Shown: positions 1 through 8,873, counted from the first letter of the stretch. The stretch is DNA of 49,434 bases from an uncultured Butyrivibrio sp. (GCA_947168935.1 CAMVNV010000009.1:1-49434); one strand, 5' to 3'. Made by a program: numbers and translations. Notes: generated by a model not told the origin, from the sequence alone.

Positions 1-2
1 AT

Positions 3-1769
3 CGTTATGCTCTTGATGATAATCTTAGCATGCCGGAGATGATAGATAAAATCAAAAATTCTCCGGAATATCTTGATGGCAAAAAAGGTCTTTTGCAGCT
101 GATCGAGCCTAGCAATGACTCAGAGGTGATACAAAAGGACCTTGATATACTGTGCGAAAATCTTCCAGGCCTTTCTGTATTTGGAATGACCAATCACGGG
201 GCTTTAAGCCGTGAAAACCATTCTGTAGAAGTAGTTGTATGCTGCGTTTTGTTTTTTGACAATGCAACTTTTGATATAGATGTATTTGACTGTTCAAAAG
301 GACTGACAACTTATGATGCCGGCGAAGAGTTTGTAAAGATCCTCCCAAACAAGGAAGATCTTAAAGGCATACTGATGATGTCTTCAGCCTTTGATCTATG
401 TCCTGAGACCTTTATAGACAGAATAGATAATTACGATAGTGACATAGTTATTTTTGGCGCCCTGGCTGGAACCCACAAAATGGGAGATGACAGGTCCAAG
501 ATATTTGTTGGTACCAGAATCTATAACAGAGCTATTCTGACAGTATCTTTCTGTGGCAAGGATCTGAATATAGATCATTATTATAACCTTGGATTTAAAC
601 CTCTTGGTAAAGAGCTTGTTGTAACTAAATCTGACAAAAAAGGCGTTGTCTATGAGATCAATAATAAACCTGCCTTTTCCATATATAAAGAACACCTTGG
701 AATAGGTATGAACGAATACTTTTTTGAAAATACCAGTTCTTTTCCTTTCTTCTTGAAAGACAATGGAATACCTCTTGCCAGAGTTGCTCTTGAGTATCGG
801 GAAGATGGATCCCTTGGCTTTGCTACAGAGATACCTCAGGGAAGCTCTGTAAGTCTTAGCTATTCAACAACTGATATGCTACTTATTGAATCTGGACAAA
901 ATGCCGTAAAGCTTTCTGAGTTTTATCCTCAGGCAATACTTATCTATGCCTGCATGAGCAGGAGAATGCTAATGGGCGATGCCATGGCAGATCTGGAGTT
1001 CGATTTTTATAAACATGTCCTTCGCACATCGACATGGGCAAGTGGATATGGTGAGATTCTGCATGCAGATGGAATGAGAGGATTTTTGAATGCATCCTGC
1101 GTTGTTATAGGAATGAGGGAAGGCCCTATTCCGGAAGAAAGTAAAAGACCTGTATACCACTTTGATAGTAAATATATGAATGGTGAAGTTGATATTTCGG
1201 AAGACGGATTCCTCCCATTATCAACCCGCCTTGTAAATTTCCTTGAATCAACTACGTTTGACCTAAGAGAGGCTATAGATCAGCTGTTTAAGGTTGCAAG
1301 CCTTGATGAACTTACGCAGATCTATAACAGAAGAGCTCTTAATTACTTCATGAATCAGTTCTTGGAAAATAGAAGCAGATATCGTAACATTGCTGTCATG
1401 ATGGTAGATGTAGACCATTTCAAACATGTTAATGATACCTATGGCCATGATGCAGGAGATATGGTCCTTAGAGACGGAGTTGGACAGGTCAAATATCTCT
1501 TTAATCAGGCTGATGTTATTGGCAGATGGGGCGGTGAAGAATTTGTTGGGATTAAGCCAAACCTTTCTTTCGAAGAAGCCAAAGAGTTCTGTGAGATGAT
1601 ACGTAAGGGTGTAGCTGAGATTGAGTTTGAAGGTGTTGGCCATATTACTGTTAGTATCGGTCTGACAATGGTAAATAATAAAGACAATTCAGATACTATC
1701 TTTAAGAGAATTGACGAAGCGCTTTATGAAGCCAAGGAAACAGGCAGGAATAGAGTGGTTGTAAGATAA
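3..1769 (+). CDS. FIST sensor-GGDEF diguanylate cyclase (5' partial)
   Basis: The reading frame is open to the left edge of the window, so the true start lies upstream and the Met at 30 is probably internal. The first ~390 residues look like a FIST_N/FIST_C sensory module, a family thought to bind small ligands such as amino acids. The last ~170 residues are a GGDEF domain with an intact GGEEF active-site loop (residues 501-505 counted from the Met at 30), preceded by DVDHFKHVNDTYGHDAGD. The protein should therefore make cyclic di-GMP from two GTP. The position of the RxxD product-inhibition site reads NQAD, so feedback inhibition is probably absent. No membrane segment is visible, so a cytosolic sensor is likely. 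A terminator follows directly. Confidence 0.85.
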   Translation, partial: RYALDDNLSMPEMIDKIKNSPEYLDGKKGLLQLIEPSNDSEVIQKDLDILCENLPGLSVFGMTNHGALSRENHSVEVVVCCVLFFDNATFDIDVFDCSKGLTTYDAGEEFVKILPNKEDLKGILMMSSAFDLCPETFIDRIDNYDSDIVIFGALAGTHKMGDDRSKIFVGTRIYNRAILTVSFCGKDLNIDHYYNLGFKPLGKELVVTKSDKKGVVYEINNKPAFSIYKEHLGIGMNEYFFENTSSFPFFLKDNGIPLARVALEYREDGSLGFATEIPQGSSVSLSYSTTDMLLIESGQNAVKLSEFYPQAILIYACMSRRMLMGDAMADLEFDFYKHVLRTSTWASGYGEILHADGMRGFLNASCVVIGMREGPIPEESKRPVYHFDSKYMNGEVDISEDGFLPLSTRLVNFLESTTFDLREAIDQLFKVASLDELTQIYNRRALNYFMNQFLENRSRYRNIAVMMVDVDHFKHVNDTYGHDAGDMVLRDGVGQVKYLFNQADVIGRWGGEEFVGIKPNLSFEEAKEFCEMIRKGVAEIEFEGVGHITVSIGLTMVNNKDNSDTIFKRIDEALYEAKETGRNRVVVR

Positions 1770-1775
1770 AAATTA

Positions 1776-1821
1776 GGGGCGCTTGCTTTGGATGATCAGA
1801 TCCAGGCGAGGCCCCATTTTT
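1776..1821 (+). terminator. Rho-independent terminator of the GGDEF gene
   Basis: A long imperfect hairpin (GGGGC...GCCCC closing base pairs, a GGAT/ATCC upper stem and a short loop) is followed by ATTTTTA. It begins 7 bases after the GGDEF stop codon and lies between convergent genes. Confidence 0.75.
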
Positions 1822-1842
1822 AGTGGATTTTTATTTTAACAG

Positions 1843-2673
1843 TTACTCCAAATTGAGCTTATGCTTGGTGATATATACACAGCCAAAATACATAACTGCA
1901 GAGACTAACAGATATTCAACTGCTTTTATGATTGCAGCCATAACAAATAATGAACCTACATTAACGTCAGAATAATATGAAATATCCACGGTATCAGAAA
2001 TATCATTGTTAGCTAATGCAATTTTGATAAAAGTATAAACTATAGATATTACGATCTTAATTCCGAAATAGCTTACAATTGCACCGATTATTCTGTGTTT
2101 TTGCCATAACTGGCCAAGGCTTATGGCAAAAAAGAATGTCATAAGGAAGTAAATGAGACGAGTTAATGCACAAAAAATACCGGAAATTGCAACTGGTACA
2201 TCATAAAAATACTCAGACATATCTTCCCAAAGATTCGTAAATACAGTACTCATATAGTAAGAATTATCAATTGACCAGGACACAATTCCCCACATTACCA
2301 GACCAAAGCTGAGAATAATACATAATATATTGATAAGTTCAAAAATGTAAGCAACCAGCATTTTTGAAAAAAGAATCTCATTGGTAGTTGCAGGGAGTGT
2401 AAATGTAAGATATCCCTGAGAACTGTAAAGACTTTTATAATAACGGACTCCGATATAAATAAGAGTTATGGTTCCAAGAGAAGGCAGTATCAATACATAT
2501 AAAGTGAATCCCATTGTCATGATAAGAGGTGTTGAATTTGAATAATCATCTGCATTTAATAAGGCGTTTATATAAAGCCCTAAAATAGCACCAACAATTA
2601 TTGTTAAACCATCCAAAAGAACAAGTAGCTTCCAATTATCTATAAATTCATGCTTTATTAATTTCCCCAGCAT
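1843..2673 (-). CDS. ABC-2 type transporter permease
   Basis: This 276-residue integral membrane protein has about six hydrophobic segments and starts MLGKLIKHEFIDNWK, the amphipathic cytoplasmic lead-in typical of ABC-2 permeases. Its start overlaps the end of the upstream ATPase gene by 16 bases, so the two are translationally coupled. A GGGAGG ribosome site sits 7 bases before the ATG. Together they should form an ABC exporter; the substrate cannot be read from the sequence. Such pairs often act in antimicrobial peptide resistance or in stress responses in Firmicutes, but that is family knowledge only. Confidence 0.75.
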   Translation of the reverse strand: MLGKLIKHEFIDNWKLLVLLDGLTIIVGAILGLYINALLNADDYSNSTPLIMTMGFTLYVLILPSLGTITLIYIGVRYYKSLYSSQGYLTFTLPATTNEILFSKMLVAYIFELINILCIILSFGLVMWGIVSWSIDNSYYMSTVFTNLWEDMSEYFYDVPVAISGIFCALTRLIYFLMTFFFAISLGQLWQKHRIIGAIVSYFGIKIVISIVYTFIKIALANNDISDTVDISYYSDVNVGSLFVMAAIIKAVEYLLVSAVMYFGCVYITKHKLNLE

Positions 2674-3365
2674 CTGAATACCTCCCTGAACAATTCATCG
2701 ATAGTCTTTCCTTCTCTTTGCTTGATATCATTAGCTGATGCATGGAGTGCGATATGTCCATTCTGCAAAAAGATAACTTCGTCAAGTACGCTTTCAACGT
2801 CAGAGATAAGGTGTGTTGAGATAAGGATTGTAGCCTCATGATCATAGTTAGAGATAATAGTGTTAAGGATATAATCTCTTGCTGCAGGATCAACACCGGC
2901 AATAGGCTCATCCAGAATATATAATTTGGCATGTCTGCTCATTACAAGAATAAGCTGAACCTTCTCCTTGTTACCTTTGGACAGAGTTTTGATCTTGACG
3001 TCTGGATTCAGACCGAGCCTTCCCAGCATATTGTAGGCACGTGAAGGGTCAAAGTCCTGATAGAAATCCATGAAAAGCTCTATGTTTTGTTTGATAGTCC
3101 TGTTTTCATCAAGATAAGTCTTGTCTGGAAGATAAGATATGACACTTTTAGTCTCTACACCTATTTCGTGTCCATCCACGAGAACGGTACCACTTGTAGG
3201 TCTAAGTAGTCCGCACAGAATTTTGATCATAGTGGTCTTGCCACTACCATTGGGACCAAGAAGTCCAACTATATGACCGCTCTCAATCTGGAGATTTACA
3301 TTGTCGAGAGCGGTAACGGAAGAATAGGACTTGGTCAATCCGTTAAGTTCTATAAGTTTACTCAT
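2658..3365 (-). CDS. ABC transporter ATP-binding protein
   Basis: This 235-residue ATPase carries Walker A GPNGSGKT (37-44), a degenerate signature LSKGN (128-132), Walker B LYILDEP (148-154) and a switch histidine in ISTHL. The LSKGN signature and the short C-terminus place it in the BcrA/YtrB-like exporter ATPases rather than the importers. It is the first gene of a two-gene minus-strand operon with the overlapping permease. An AGGGGG ribosome site lies 8-9 bases upstream of the ATG. The substrate is unknown. Confidence 0.85.
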   Translation of the reverse strand: MSKLIELNGLTKSYSSVTALDNVNLQIESGHIVGLLGPNGSGKTTMIKILCGLLRPTSGTVLVDGHEIGVETKSVISYLPDKTYLDENRTIKQNIELFMDFYQDFDPSRAYNMLGRLGLNPDVKIKTLSKGNKEKVQLILVMSRHAKLYILDEPIAGVDPAARDYILNTIISNYDHEATILISTHLISDVESVLDEVIFLQNGHIALHASANDIKQREGKTIDELFREVFRCWGN

Positions 3366-3392
3366 TTGAATTTCCCCCTTTTTTCATGGGAA

Positions 3393-3422
3393 ATTTTAGC
3401 ATTTATTTACCGATGTTGTAAA
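3393..3422 (-). promoter_or_regulatory. Promoter of the ABC exporter operon
   Basis: On the minus strand TTTACA and TAAAAT are separated by 18 bases, ending about 30 bases before the ATPase start codon. Both hexamers match the housekeeping consensus at five of six positions. Confidence 0.5.
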
Positions 3423-3513
3423 CCATAGGCGATAAGAAGTTAGTTTTATAGGATAAAAAACATATTTAATGATCAGGATTGATAATCAGAGAAAAAACAA
3501 TTTGAAAACTATA

Positions 3514-3555
3514 TAAAAACAGCACCTGATAAAGCTTATTCTCTATCAGGTGCTG
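3514..3555 (-). terminator. Terminator of metG
   Basis: A perfect 12-bp stem (CAGCACCTGATA paired with TATCAGGTGCTG) with a 12-base loop is followed on the minus strand by TTTTTA. It lies about 40 bases beyond the metG stop codon. Confidence 0.85.
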
Positions 3556-3596
3556 CATTAGATCATATTGTTATTTTTGATTTGTTTTTCTAAGTC

Positions 3597-5594
3597 TTAC
3601 TCAGCGTCTGCAAACTGAGACTCATGCTTCTTGAAGAAGTCTACTCTTGGAAGAAGCTCTTTAAGCTCGTGATTATCAAGATCACCAACATAAGATGAGA
3701 TAGGATCAAGGATCTTATCCCAGTTCCAAAGAGACTTGTCGATGTTCATGTACTCTCTGAACATCTCGCATCCGTCTGGAGCGATAGGGTGAACTAAGAT
3801 AGCGATGATCTTGCATGCATAGAAGCAGTCTGCAACGATCTGCTTTCTAAGCTCAGGGTCACCAGTGTTATCAGCCTTCTTAACGTTGTTAACCCAGTGC
3901 TTGTTGATCTCTCTGATGTAGTCATCAAGAGTATAAGAGATACGATGGAAGTCATGATTGTACATATGACGCTCGTACTCAGCAATAGTCTTTTTGGACA
4001 GCTCAACGATTGAAGGGGTGATCTCGTTTGAAGGAATCTTGCCCTCGTAGTTGTTCTGTACAGCATAGAAGCATGATCTGATAAGTCTGTTGTATACGTT
4101 GGTAAGAAGGTTACCTTCTTTAAGTACCATATCGATACCTTCCTGCTCTTCCTTAGGCATGTAAACCTGAGGCTTGAAGCTTACGCTCTTAGAAGAAAGA
4201 CCAAGGCTCATAAAGTGCATACGAAGCTGTTCTGGTGTGTAGTATGCAAGAAGCTCATCAGCCATCGGAGGCTTGATATCTGAGCTTGAACTTGCCTTCT
4301 TGTCCATGAAAAGAACGTGTCTGTTAGGAATGATATGTGGAAGATTGATAGCAGCCATATCAGGATGCTCTTCCTTCTTGTATTTAAGTCCTGTGAAGAT
4401 ACCCATTTCAGCAATAGCATAGAAATAGATATTGTCTTCGCCGATGAACTGGTAAACCATAGCGTCATCGCTGTCCCACCATTTCTTCCACTCATCTTCA
4501 GGAAGGCCCTTGCTCTCAAGATAAGTTCTTGTGAAGGAGATAGGAGCCCAGAGTGATTCAGGCCATACCCAGAAAGTAAGATCCTTCTGATCTTCCTTAT
4601 CAGGAACCTTTACGCCCCAGTCAACATTACCTGAAAGTCTGAATGGAACAAGTGTTTTGCCTGATGTATAGTGAACACCCTTTTCCTCAAGAACCTTCTT
4701 AACTTCGTCACGTGCATCAAGATTTTCAAAGATGTACTGAACGAAGGACTTCTTTTCCTCATCAATCTTTTCAAACTTAGGGAAAAGAGCTTCAAGACCA
4801 GCCTGATCTTCCATGTTCTTACGAGGAATGATCACGCTTGGCTTTCCAAGAAATTCGCCTATTGTATCAAGTGAGTAGCGACGTGTGTTTGATCCTCTTC
4901 TAAGAGCATCGTTGCGCTCTTTCATAAGGTCGATAAGATCTTCAAGGCAGAAGTACCAGTTTGTAACTGCCTTAAGTGAAGGTTTCTTGCCTGAAAGTGC
5001 ACTTACAGGATTGATAAGCTCTGATGGCATGTACTGATGACCAAGAGAACACTCATCAGCATAAGCCTTGTCTGAGCAGCAACCAGGAATAGGGCACTTA
5101 CCAAGAACCTGACGTCCGTTAAGGAATACCTGCTTCTCCTCATCATAGAACTGAAGAGTAGAGAGCTTTTCGATATATCCGTTTTCGTAGAGCTTGTTGA
5201 AGATCTCAGCAGATACCTTTGTGTGCATCTTGCCTGCTTCACCAAGAGCAGAAGCACCAAAAAGGTTAGGACTGATCTTATAATCAGCAAGAGTCTTTTT
5301 CTGCTTCTCGTGATTACCCTTAACGTATTCTTCTATAGTTCCTTCGTAACCGTCTTCCTTTAACTTTCTGTAAGCTTCCATGATAGGAGAGCCGTAGCAG
5401 TCAGTACCTGATACGAAGATAACGTTCTCTTCACCGATCCTGTCTCTTAAAAAGCGTGCAAAGATATCAGCGTGGATAAACATACCGCCCACGTGACCGA
5501 AGTGAAGAGTCTTGTTGCCGTAAGGCATACCGCCGGTTATGACCGCGCGCTTTGGCCATACAGGCTTATCATCTCTCATAAGTCTTTTGTTCAT
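3597..5594 (-). CDS. metG: Methionyl-tRNA synthetase with divergent KMSKS loop
   Basis: This class I synthetase (665 residues) charges tRNA-Met with methionine in the cytosol. The HIGH-type motif is HFGH (31-34), in the context PYGNKTLHFGHVGG. A four-cysteine zinc knuckle follows (KCPIPGCCSDKAYADEC). The catalytic domain also shows the WVWPESLW and FIGEDNIYFY segments of this family. The usual KMSKS loop is replaced by KASSS (433-437), which lacks the second lysine. No C-terminal EMAP-like tRNA-binding domain is present; the protein ends soon after the anticodon-binding helical domain. A GGAGG ribosome site precedes the ATG. The gene stands alone behind a T-box leader with an AUG specifier, which supports the identity. 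The KASSS loop suggests a lineage-specific form, possibly one of two MetRS genes in the genome. Confidence 0.93.
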   Translation of the reverse strand: MNKRLMRDDKPVWPKRAVITGGMPYGNKTLHFGHVGGMFIHADIFARFLRDRIGEENVIFVSGTDCYGSPIMEAYRKLKEDGYEGTIEEYVKGNHEKQKKTLADYKISPNLFGASALGEAGKMHTKVSAEIFNKLYENGYIEKLSTLQFYDEEKQVFLNGRQVLGKCPIPGCCSDKAYADECSLGHQYMPSELINPVSALSGKKPSLKAVTNWYFCLEDLIDLMKERNDALRRGSNTRRYSLDTIGEFLGKPSVIIPRKNMEDQAGLEALFPKFEKIDEEKKSFVQYIFENLDARDEVKKVLEEKGVHYTSGKTLVPFRLSGNVDWGVKVPDKEDQKDLTFWVWPESLWAPISFTRTYLESKGLPEDEWKKWWDSDDAMVYQFIGEDNIYFYAIAEMGIFTGLKYKKEEHPDMAAINLPHIIPNRHVLFMDKKASSSSDIKPPMADELLAYYTPEQLRMHFMSLGLSSKSVSFKPQVYMPKEEQEGIDMVLKEGNLLTNVYNRLIRSCFYAVQNNYEGKIPSNEITPSIVELSKKTIAEYERHMYNHDFHRISYTLDDYIREINKHWVNNVKKADNTGDPELRKQIVADCFYACKIIAILVHPIAPDGCEMFREYMNIDKSLWNWDKILDPISSYVGDLDNHELKELLPRVDFFKKHESQFADAE

Positions 5595-5637
5595 CTAATA
5601 ATTCCTCCATGATAAAAAAGGTAGTCCGAGGGAAAAT

Positions 5638-5674
5638 AAAAAAACCCTGCAACTACCGTTTAGTAGTTACAGGG
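5638..5674 (-). terminator. T-box leader terminator hairpin
   Basis: On the minus strand CCCTGTAACTAC pairs with GTAGTTGCAGGG and is followed by seven T residues. It competes with the antiterminator formed by the T-box sequence and ends transcription when charged tRNA does not stabilise the alternative fold. Confidence 0.9.
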
Positions 5675-5945
5675 ACGAATGATCGTGTTGCCACCCTTGT
5701 TCCTTAAACCGTCACCGGCTTAAGCTTATTAAGTACGCATCAACTAAATGACTTAATACTCTTGTTCTGTAACGGGAACTCCCGTCATAGCATCACCTAA
5801 AAAAGGATCCGTATGCGGCTCCGAGGCCTGGTTCATCCGGTCTGTGTCACTTCCTTTCAGCAGCGAATATTACGTGAATACTCTACGGAAGCTCTCTGTG
5901 GACATCAAAAGGGATTACTCTTCTCTTCATAGCCTTTTTGAATAA
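5638..5945 (-). promoter_or_regulatory. T-box riboswitch, methionine-specific
   Basis: The ~300-base metG leader has the marks of a T-box. A Stem I start with AGAGTA is followed by AGAGAGCTTCCG, a distal GCTGAAAGG region, a specifier loop GGATGAACC and the T-box core AAGGGTGGCAACACG (about 5686-5698). The specifier codon ATG is at 5834-5836 and is followed by the usual AACC, matching the downstream methionyl-tRNA synthetase. The antiterminator pairs AGGG with CCCT and ACG with CGT around a 7-base bulge UGGCAAC. The consensus bulge is UGGNACC, so this copy departs from it. Uncharged tRNA-Met should switch metG on. Confidence 0.9.
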
Positions 5946-5969
5946 TAAAGTTTGATAATGGACCTGAAG

Positions 5970-6055
5970 ATTATATATTGACAGGTCATTGTCAGGCATC
6001 AAAAGTCATTTTGAAACCTACTCTTTATAATGACTCAATCAAAAAGAGATGTCAA
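5970..6055 (-). promoter_or_regulatory. Promoter region of metG
   Basis: Two overlapping candidates lie upstream of the T-box on the minus strand. One is a perfect -10 TATAAT (5970-5975) with weak -35 candidates. The other is a perfect -35 TTGACA (6050-6055) followed by a CATTATAA stretch. The first sits inside a GACCTG/CAGGTC inverted repeat. Which one is used cannot be decided by eye. Confidence 0.4.
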
Positions 6056-6078
6056 CTAAAAAAAATATATCAAGGGTG

Positions 6079-6114
6079 TTGACATGATAGGTGTTATAGG
6101 TGTATATATAACAC
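6079..6114 (+). promoter_or_regulatory. Promoter and inverted-repeat operator of the GntR/ABC operon
   Basis: TTGACA (6079-6084) and TATATA (6103-6108) are 18 bases apart. A perfect inverted repeat, GTGTTATA (6091-6098) and TATAACAC (6107-6114), covers the spacer and the -10 box. YtrA-subfamily GntR regulators bind long palindromes of this kind, so this is probably the autoregulatory operator of the repressor encoded 100 bases downstream. Confidence 0.65.
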
Positions 6115-6213
6115 ATAAACAGTTGCAACAACATAAGGGACCCATTATCAGGATAAATATTATTTAAATGCTGAAATGGCGGCTCCCGACAGCAGGGACA
6201 TGAGGACAACACA

Positions 6214-6588
6214 ATGAAGATATCGCAGAATTCTAAAGTTCCTATCTATCAGCAGATAGCAGACAGCTTTCGAACAGATATTCTTGAAGGAAGGCTAGGA
6301 CAGGGAGAATATCTTCCGTCCATAAGAGGACTTGCCAAGGAACTCAAGATAAGTGTCATCACGACCATGAAGGCATATGAAGAGCTTGAGAGCGAAGGGA
6401 TGGTAACAGCAGTCCAGGGTAAAGGCTATTATATCAACCCTCAGGACGGCGAGATGCTTAGAGAGCAGCATATGCGTAAGGTTGAGGATGCACTTATGGA
6501 GGCTATCAAGTATGCAAAGATAGCAGGTATGACAGATGACGAACTGACAGACACACTTAAGACACTACTAAGGTTTGAGGAGGAATGA
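6214..6588 (+). CDS. GntR-family transcriptional regulator, YtrA subfamily
   Basis: This 124-residue protein consists of a winged helix-turn-helix (residues ~10-75: IYQQIADSFRTDILEGRL, then LPSIRGLAKELKIS) and only a short C-terminal helical tail. That is the architecture of the YtrA subfamily, which lacks the large effector domain of other GntR proteins. It is the first gene of a four-gene operon with an ABC ATPase and two membrane proteins, as in Bacillus ytrABCDEF. It probably represses its own operon through the inverted repeat in the promoter. Its stop codon lies just before the next start. Confidence 0.88.
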   Translation: MKISQNSKVPIYQQIADSFRTDILEGRLGQGEYLPSIRGLAKELKISVITTMKAYEELESEGMVTAVQGKGYYINPQDGEMLREQHMRKVEDALMEAIKYAKIAGMTDDELTDTLKTLLRFEEE

Positions 6589-6589
6589 C

Positions 6590-7498
6590 ATGGAAACACA
6601 GGCAGTAATCTCTTGCATAAATATAGAGAAGAAATATAAGAATTTTAAACTTAAAGTTGATAAGGTTGACTTCCCTAAAGGATTTGCAACAGCACTTATC
6701 GGAGAGAACGGAGCAGGTAAGACAACTCTCCTTGAACTAATAGCAGGTCTCAGATTAGACCACGAAGGAGAGATAAGTTATTTCGGAAAGTATTCAGAAA
6801 AAGACAGAGAAGAAGACCCGGTAGTAAAGAATAGTATCGGATATACAGGAACAGGTAATTACTTCATGCCGGGATGGAATCTTAAACAGACCAAAGAAGT
6901 TCAGGAACTTTTATTTGATGGCTTTGATGGTGATAAATATGACGAGATTTTGAAAGAACTGGCTTTTTCTGCTGATAATAAGACTGATGCCAATAAAAAG
7001 GTAAACTCATTATCAGATGGTAATAAGACCAAGCTTATGCTGGCAGGAGTCCTTTCGAGAAACACAGATCTTCTTTTGATGGATGAACCGGCATCTGCAC
7101 TTGATCCTCTTATGAGAGAAAAACTCTGTGAGATCATAAGAGAATATCTTGCAGAAGCAGAAGGAGAAAAGTCAGTCATTTTTTCCACACATAATATAGC
7201 GGATATGGAAAATGTCACTGACTATGCAGTTATTGTAGAAAACGGTGAGATAGCTGAACAGGGCTTTGTAGAAGATCTTAAGGAAAAGTATACTTACGTC
7301 AAAGGCGATAAGAAAGACGAAGAACTTGGTAAGAAATATATGTATGACATGACTACCAATAATTACGGCTTTGAAGGACTTTGCCTTTCAGACGATCTGG
7401 ATAAATTGGCGGGCGCTGATATTATTACTGAGACTCCTACACTTACGCAGCTTTCTGTTGGCATTATGCGTGCTAACACAAGATTAAAACTTGCATAA
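6590..7498 (+). CDS. ABC transporter ATP-binding protein (YtrB-like)
   Basis: The ATG at 6590 is chosen because AGGAGG (6578-6583) lies six bases upstream; a TTG at 6575 is the only alternative. The 302-residue protein has Walker A GENGAGKT (about 39-46), a degenerate signature LSDGN, Walker B LLLMDEP and switch FSTHN. The LSDGN signature resembles the exporter ATPase at 2658. The ~70-residue C-terminal extension after the ATPase core has no domain I recognise. The gene sits directly behind the GntR regulator and ahead of two membrane proteins, which should be its permease partners. Confidence 0.85.
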   Translation: METQAVISCINIEKKYKNFKLKVDKVDFPKGFATALIGENGAGKTTLLELIAGLRLDHEGEISYFGKYSEKDREEDPVVKNSIGYTGTGNYFMPGWNLKQTKEVQELLFDGFDGDKYDEILKELAFSADNKTDANKKVNSLSDGNKTKLMLAGVLSRNTDLLLMDEPASALDPLMREKLCEIIREYLAEAEGEKSVIFSTHNIADMENVTDYAVIVENGEIAEQGFVEDLKEKYTYVKGDKKDEELGKKYMYDMTTNNYGFEGLCLSDDLDKLAGADIITETPTLTQLSVGIMRANTRLKLA

Positions 7499-7520
7499 GT
7501 AAAGTGACAGGAGATTGATC

Positions 7521-8183
7521 ATGAAAGATATGTTAAAGGTATACAGGATATTTTGTAATAGGATATACAGCATCGTTGTATTAGTTCTTTTTCCAGCTTT
7601 GGCTATTGGAATTTATACGATGCTTACAGGCAGGCTTGCCGAATGGAGTCTATTTATTATTGCTATTTATATGATGGTCCTTGGGGTGTTCGGAGATTTC
7701 TTTTGCTATAACGGGATAAATTCTAAAGATTTTCAGTTTGGGCTTTTTAGAAATACTCTTAATGGGAGAAAAAATCTAAAACTTGCCATAGTTACAGATC
7801 AGATAAGACGACTATTGCAGATAAGTTTTGTTCTTCTGATATGCGGCGCTATAACACTTAGCAGTAATTCGACTCTAAATAAATGTGAAATAGTATTGCT
7901 TACACTTATACTCATAGCATTTGTTTATGGCGCTAATTCGATCATTATATCTCTTCTTAGGTTCATTACTGAATATACGATATATATGGGAACGGCATTT
8001 ATACTTGTTTCAATATTTGGTGCAGCTGTCAGCGTACTTATCTTATACAGATATGAGTATATGACGATCAATCTGTGGGCATGGCTGATAGTATTTATAG
8101 TTTTGGATGTAATAGGCAGCTTTTTGGCAGTGAAAATGCCCTTAAGGAATTTTGATAGAAGCTTTAAAGAACGTGAGGTTTGA
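7521..8183 (+). CDS. Membrane protein, putative ABC permease subunit
   Basis: The ATG at 7521 has AGGAG seven bases upstream, so I prefer it to a TTG at 7515. The 220-residue protein has about six hydrophobic helices and starts with a short cationic amphipathic segment (MKDMLKVYRIFCNRIYS). I recognise no family by motif. Its position after the ATPase and before a second membrane protein suggests it forms half of a heterodimeric permease. The stop codon almost touches the next start. Confidence 0.7.
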   Translation: MKDMLKVYRIFCNRIYSIVVLVLFPALAIGIYTMLTGRLAEWSLFIIAIYMMVLGVFGDFFCYNGINSKDFQFGLFRNTLNGRKNLKLAIVTDQIRRLLQISFVLLICGAITLSSNSTLNKCEIVLLTLILIAFVYGANSIIISLLRFITEYTIYMGTAFILVSIFGAAVSVLILYRYEYMTINLWAWLIVFIVLDVIGSFLAVKMPLRNFDRSFKEREV

Positions 8184-8185
8184 AA

Positions 8186-8863
8186 ATGTTAAAAGATTTT
8201 ATTACTGCAATTAAGTTATTAAAATACAATCCCAAAGTTAAAAGTCATGCAGTGTTTTCGGGGATTTTCTTTGTAATCGGACTGTTTTATGAATTAACAG
8301 GTAAAGGCGATTCGATTTTGGGAGTTATCTATTTACTGTGCCCTGCTACAACATTCTGGCAATCACATTATACATCCTGCATGTGTGGCCTTGTTCAATC
8401 ATCACAGGCCAAGAAGAAAATGCAGACATATTATCCGTTTTTGCTATGTATACCATATCTATTATTAGTATACGTAATCGTATTTGTATATCATTTTTAT
8501 CTTGCAAAAAATGGAATGGAGGGCTTTACATATTCTGTAAATTATGGAATTCAGAGTAAGTATCTCTTCTTTGCAGGAGCAATGCTTGGTACTTTGCTTA
8601 TATATTCTGTGGTCAGCTATAAAGAATTTGTTATTTCTGTAATTGTGCTGGTAGTAGTTGAATTATCAATTATCTTTCTGGGCCTGAGCGAATCACAAAA
8701 GCTGATATCCTTCTTTGGCAGACATTTTACTCAGTCAGTAGCTTTTAGCATCATATTTGTTGTGATTGGATGCGCCGGAGCTGTTATTATGGCGAATCTC
8801 TTATACAAAAAAGATATTGATGAGATCGCAGTAAAGGGAATTGCCAGAAGTCTTAATAAATAA
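8186..8863 (+). CDS. Membrane protein, putative ABC permease subunit
   Basis: This 225-residue protein has about six hydrophobic segments. The ATG at 8186 follows a GTGAGG ribosome site that lies inside the end of the previous gene; a TTG two codons earlier is less likely. It is the last gene of the GntR-controlled operon and is followed by a strong terminator. It is probably the second permease half for the ATPase at 6590. No motif gives a substrate. Confidence 0.7.
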   Translation: MLKDFITAIKLLKYNPKVKSHAVFSGIFFVIGLFYELTGKGDSILGVIYLLCPATTFWQSHYTSCMCGLVQSSQAKKKMQTYYPFLLCIPYLLLVYVIVFVYHFYLAKNGMEGFTYSVNYGIQSKYLFFAGAMLGTLLIYSVVSYKEFVISVIVLVVVELSIIFLGLSESQKLISFFGRHFTQSVAFSIIFVVIGCAGAVIMANLLYKKDIDEIAVKGIARSLNK

Positions 8864-8873
8864 TGATAAGTGA

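Noticed and set aside
2010..2017. TTAGCTAA inside the minus-strand permease gene
   Set aside because: It lies in coding DNA far from any sugar gene; one such chance copy is expected in a window of this size.
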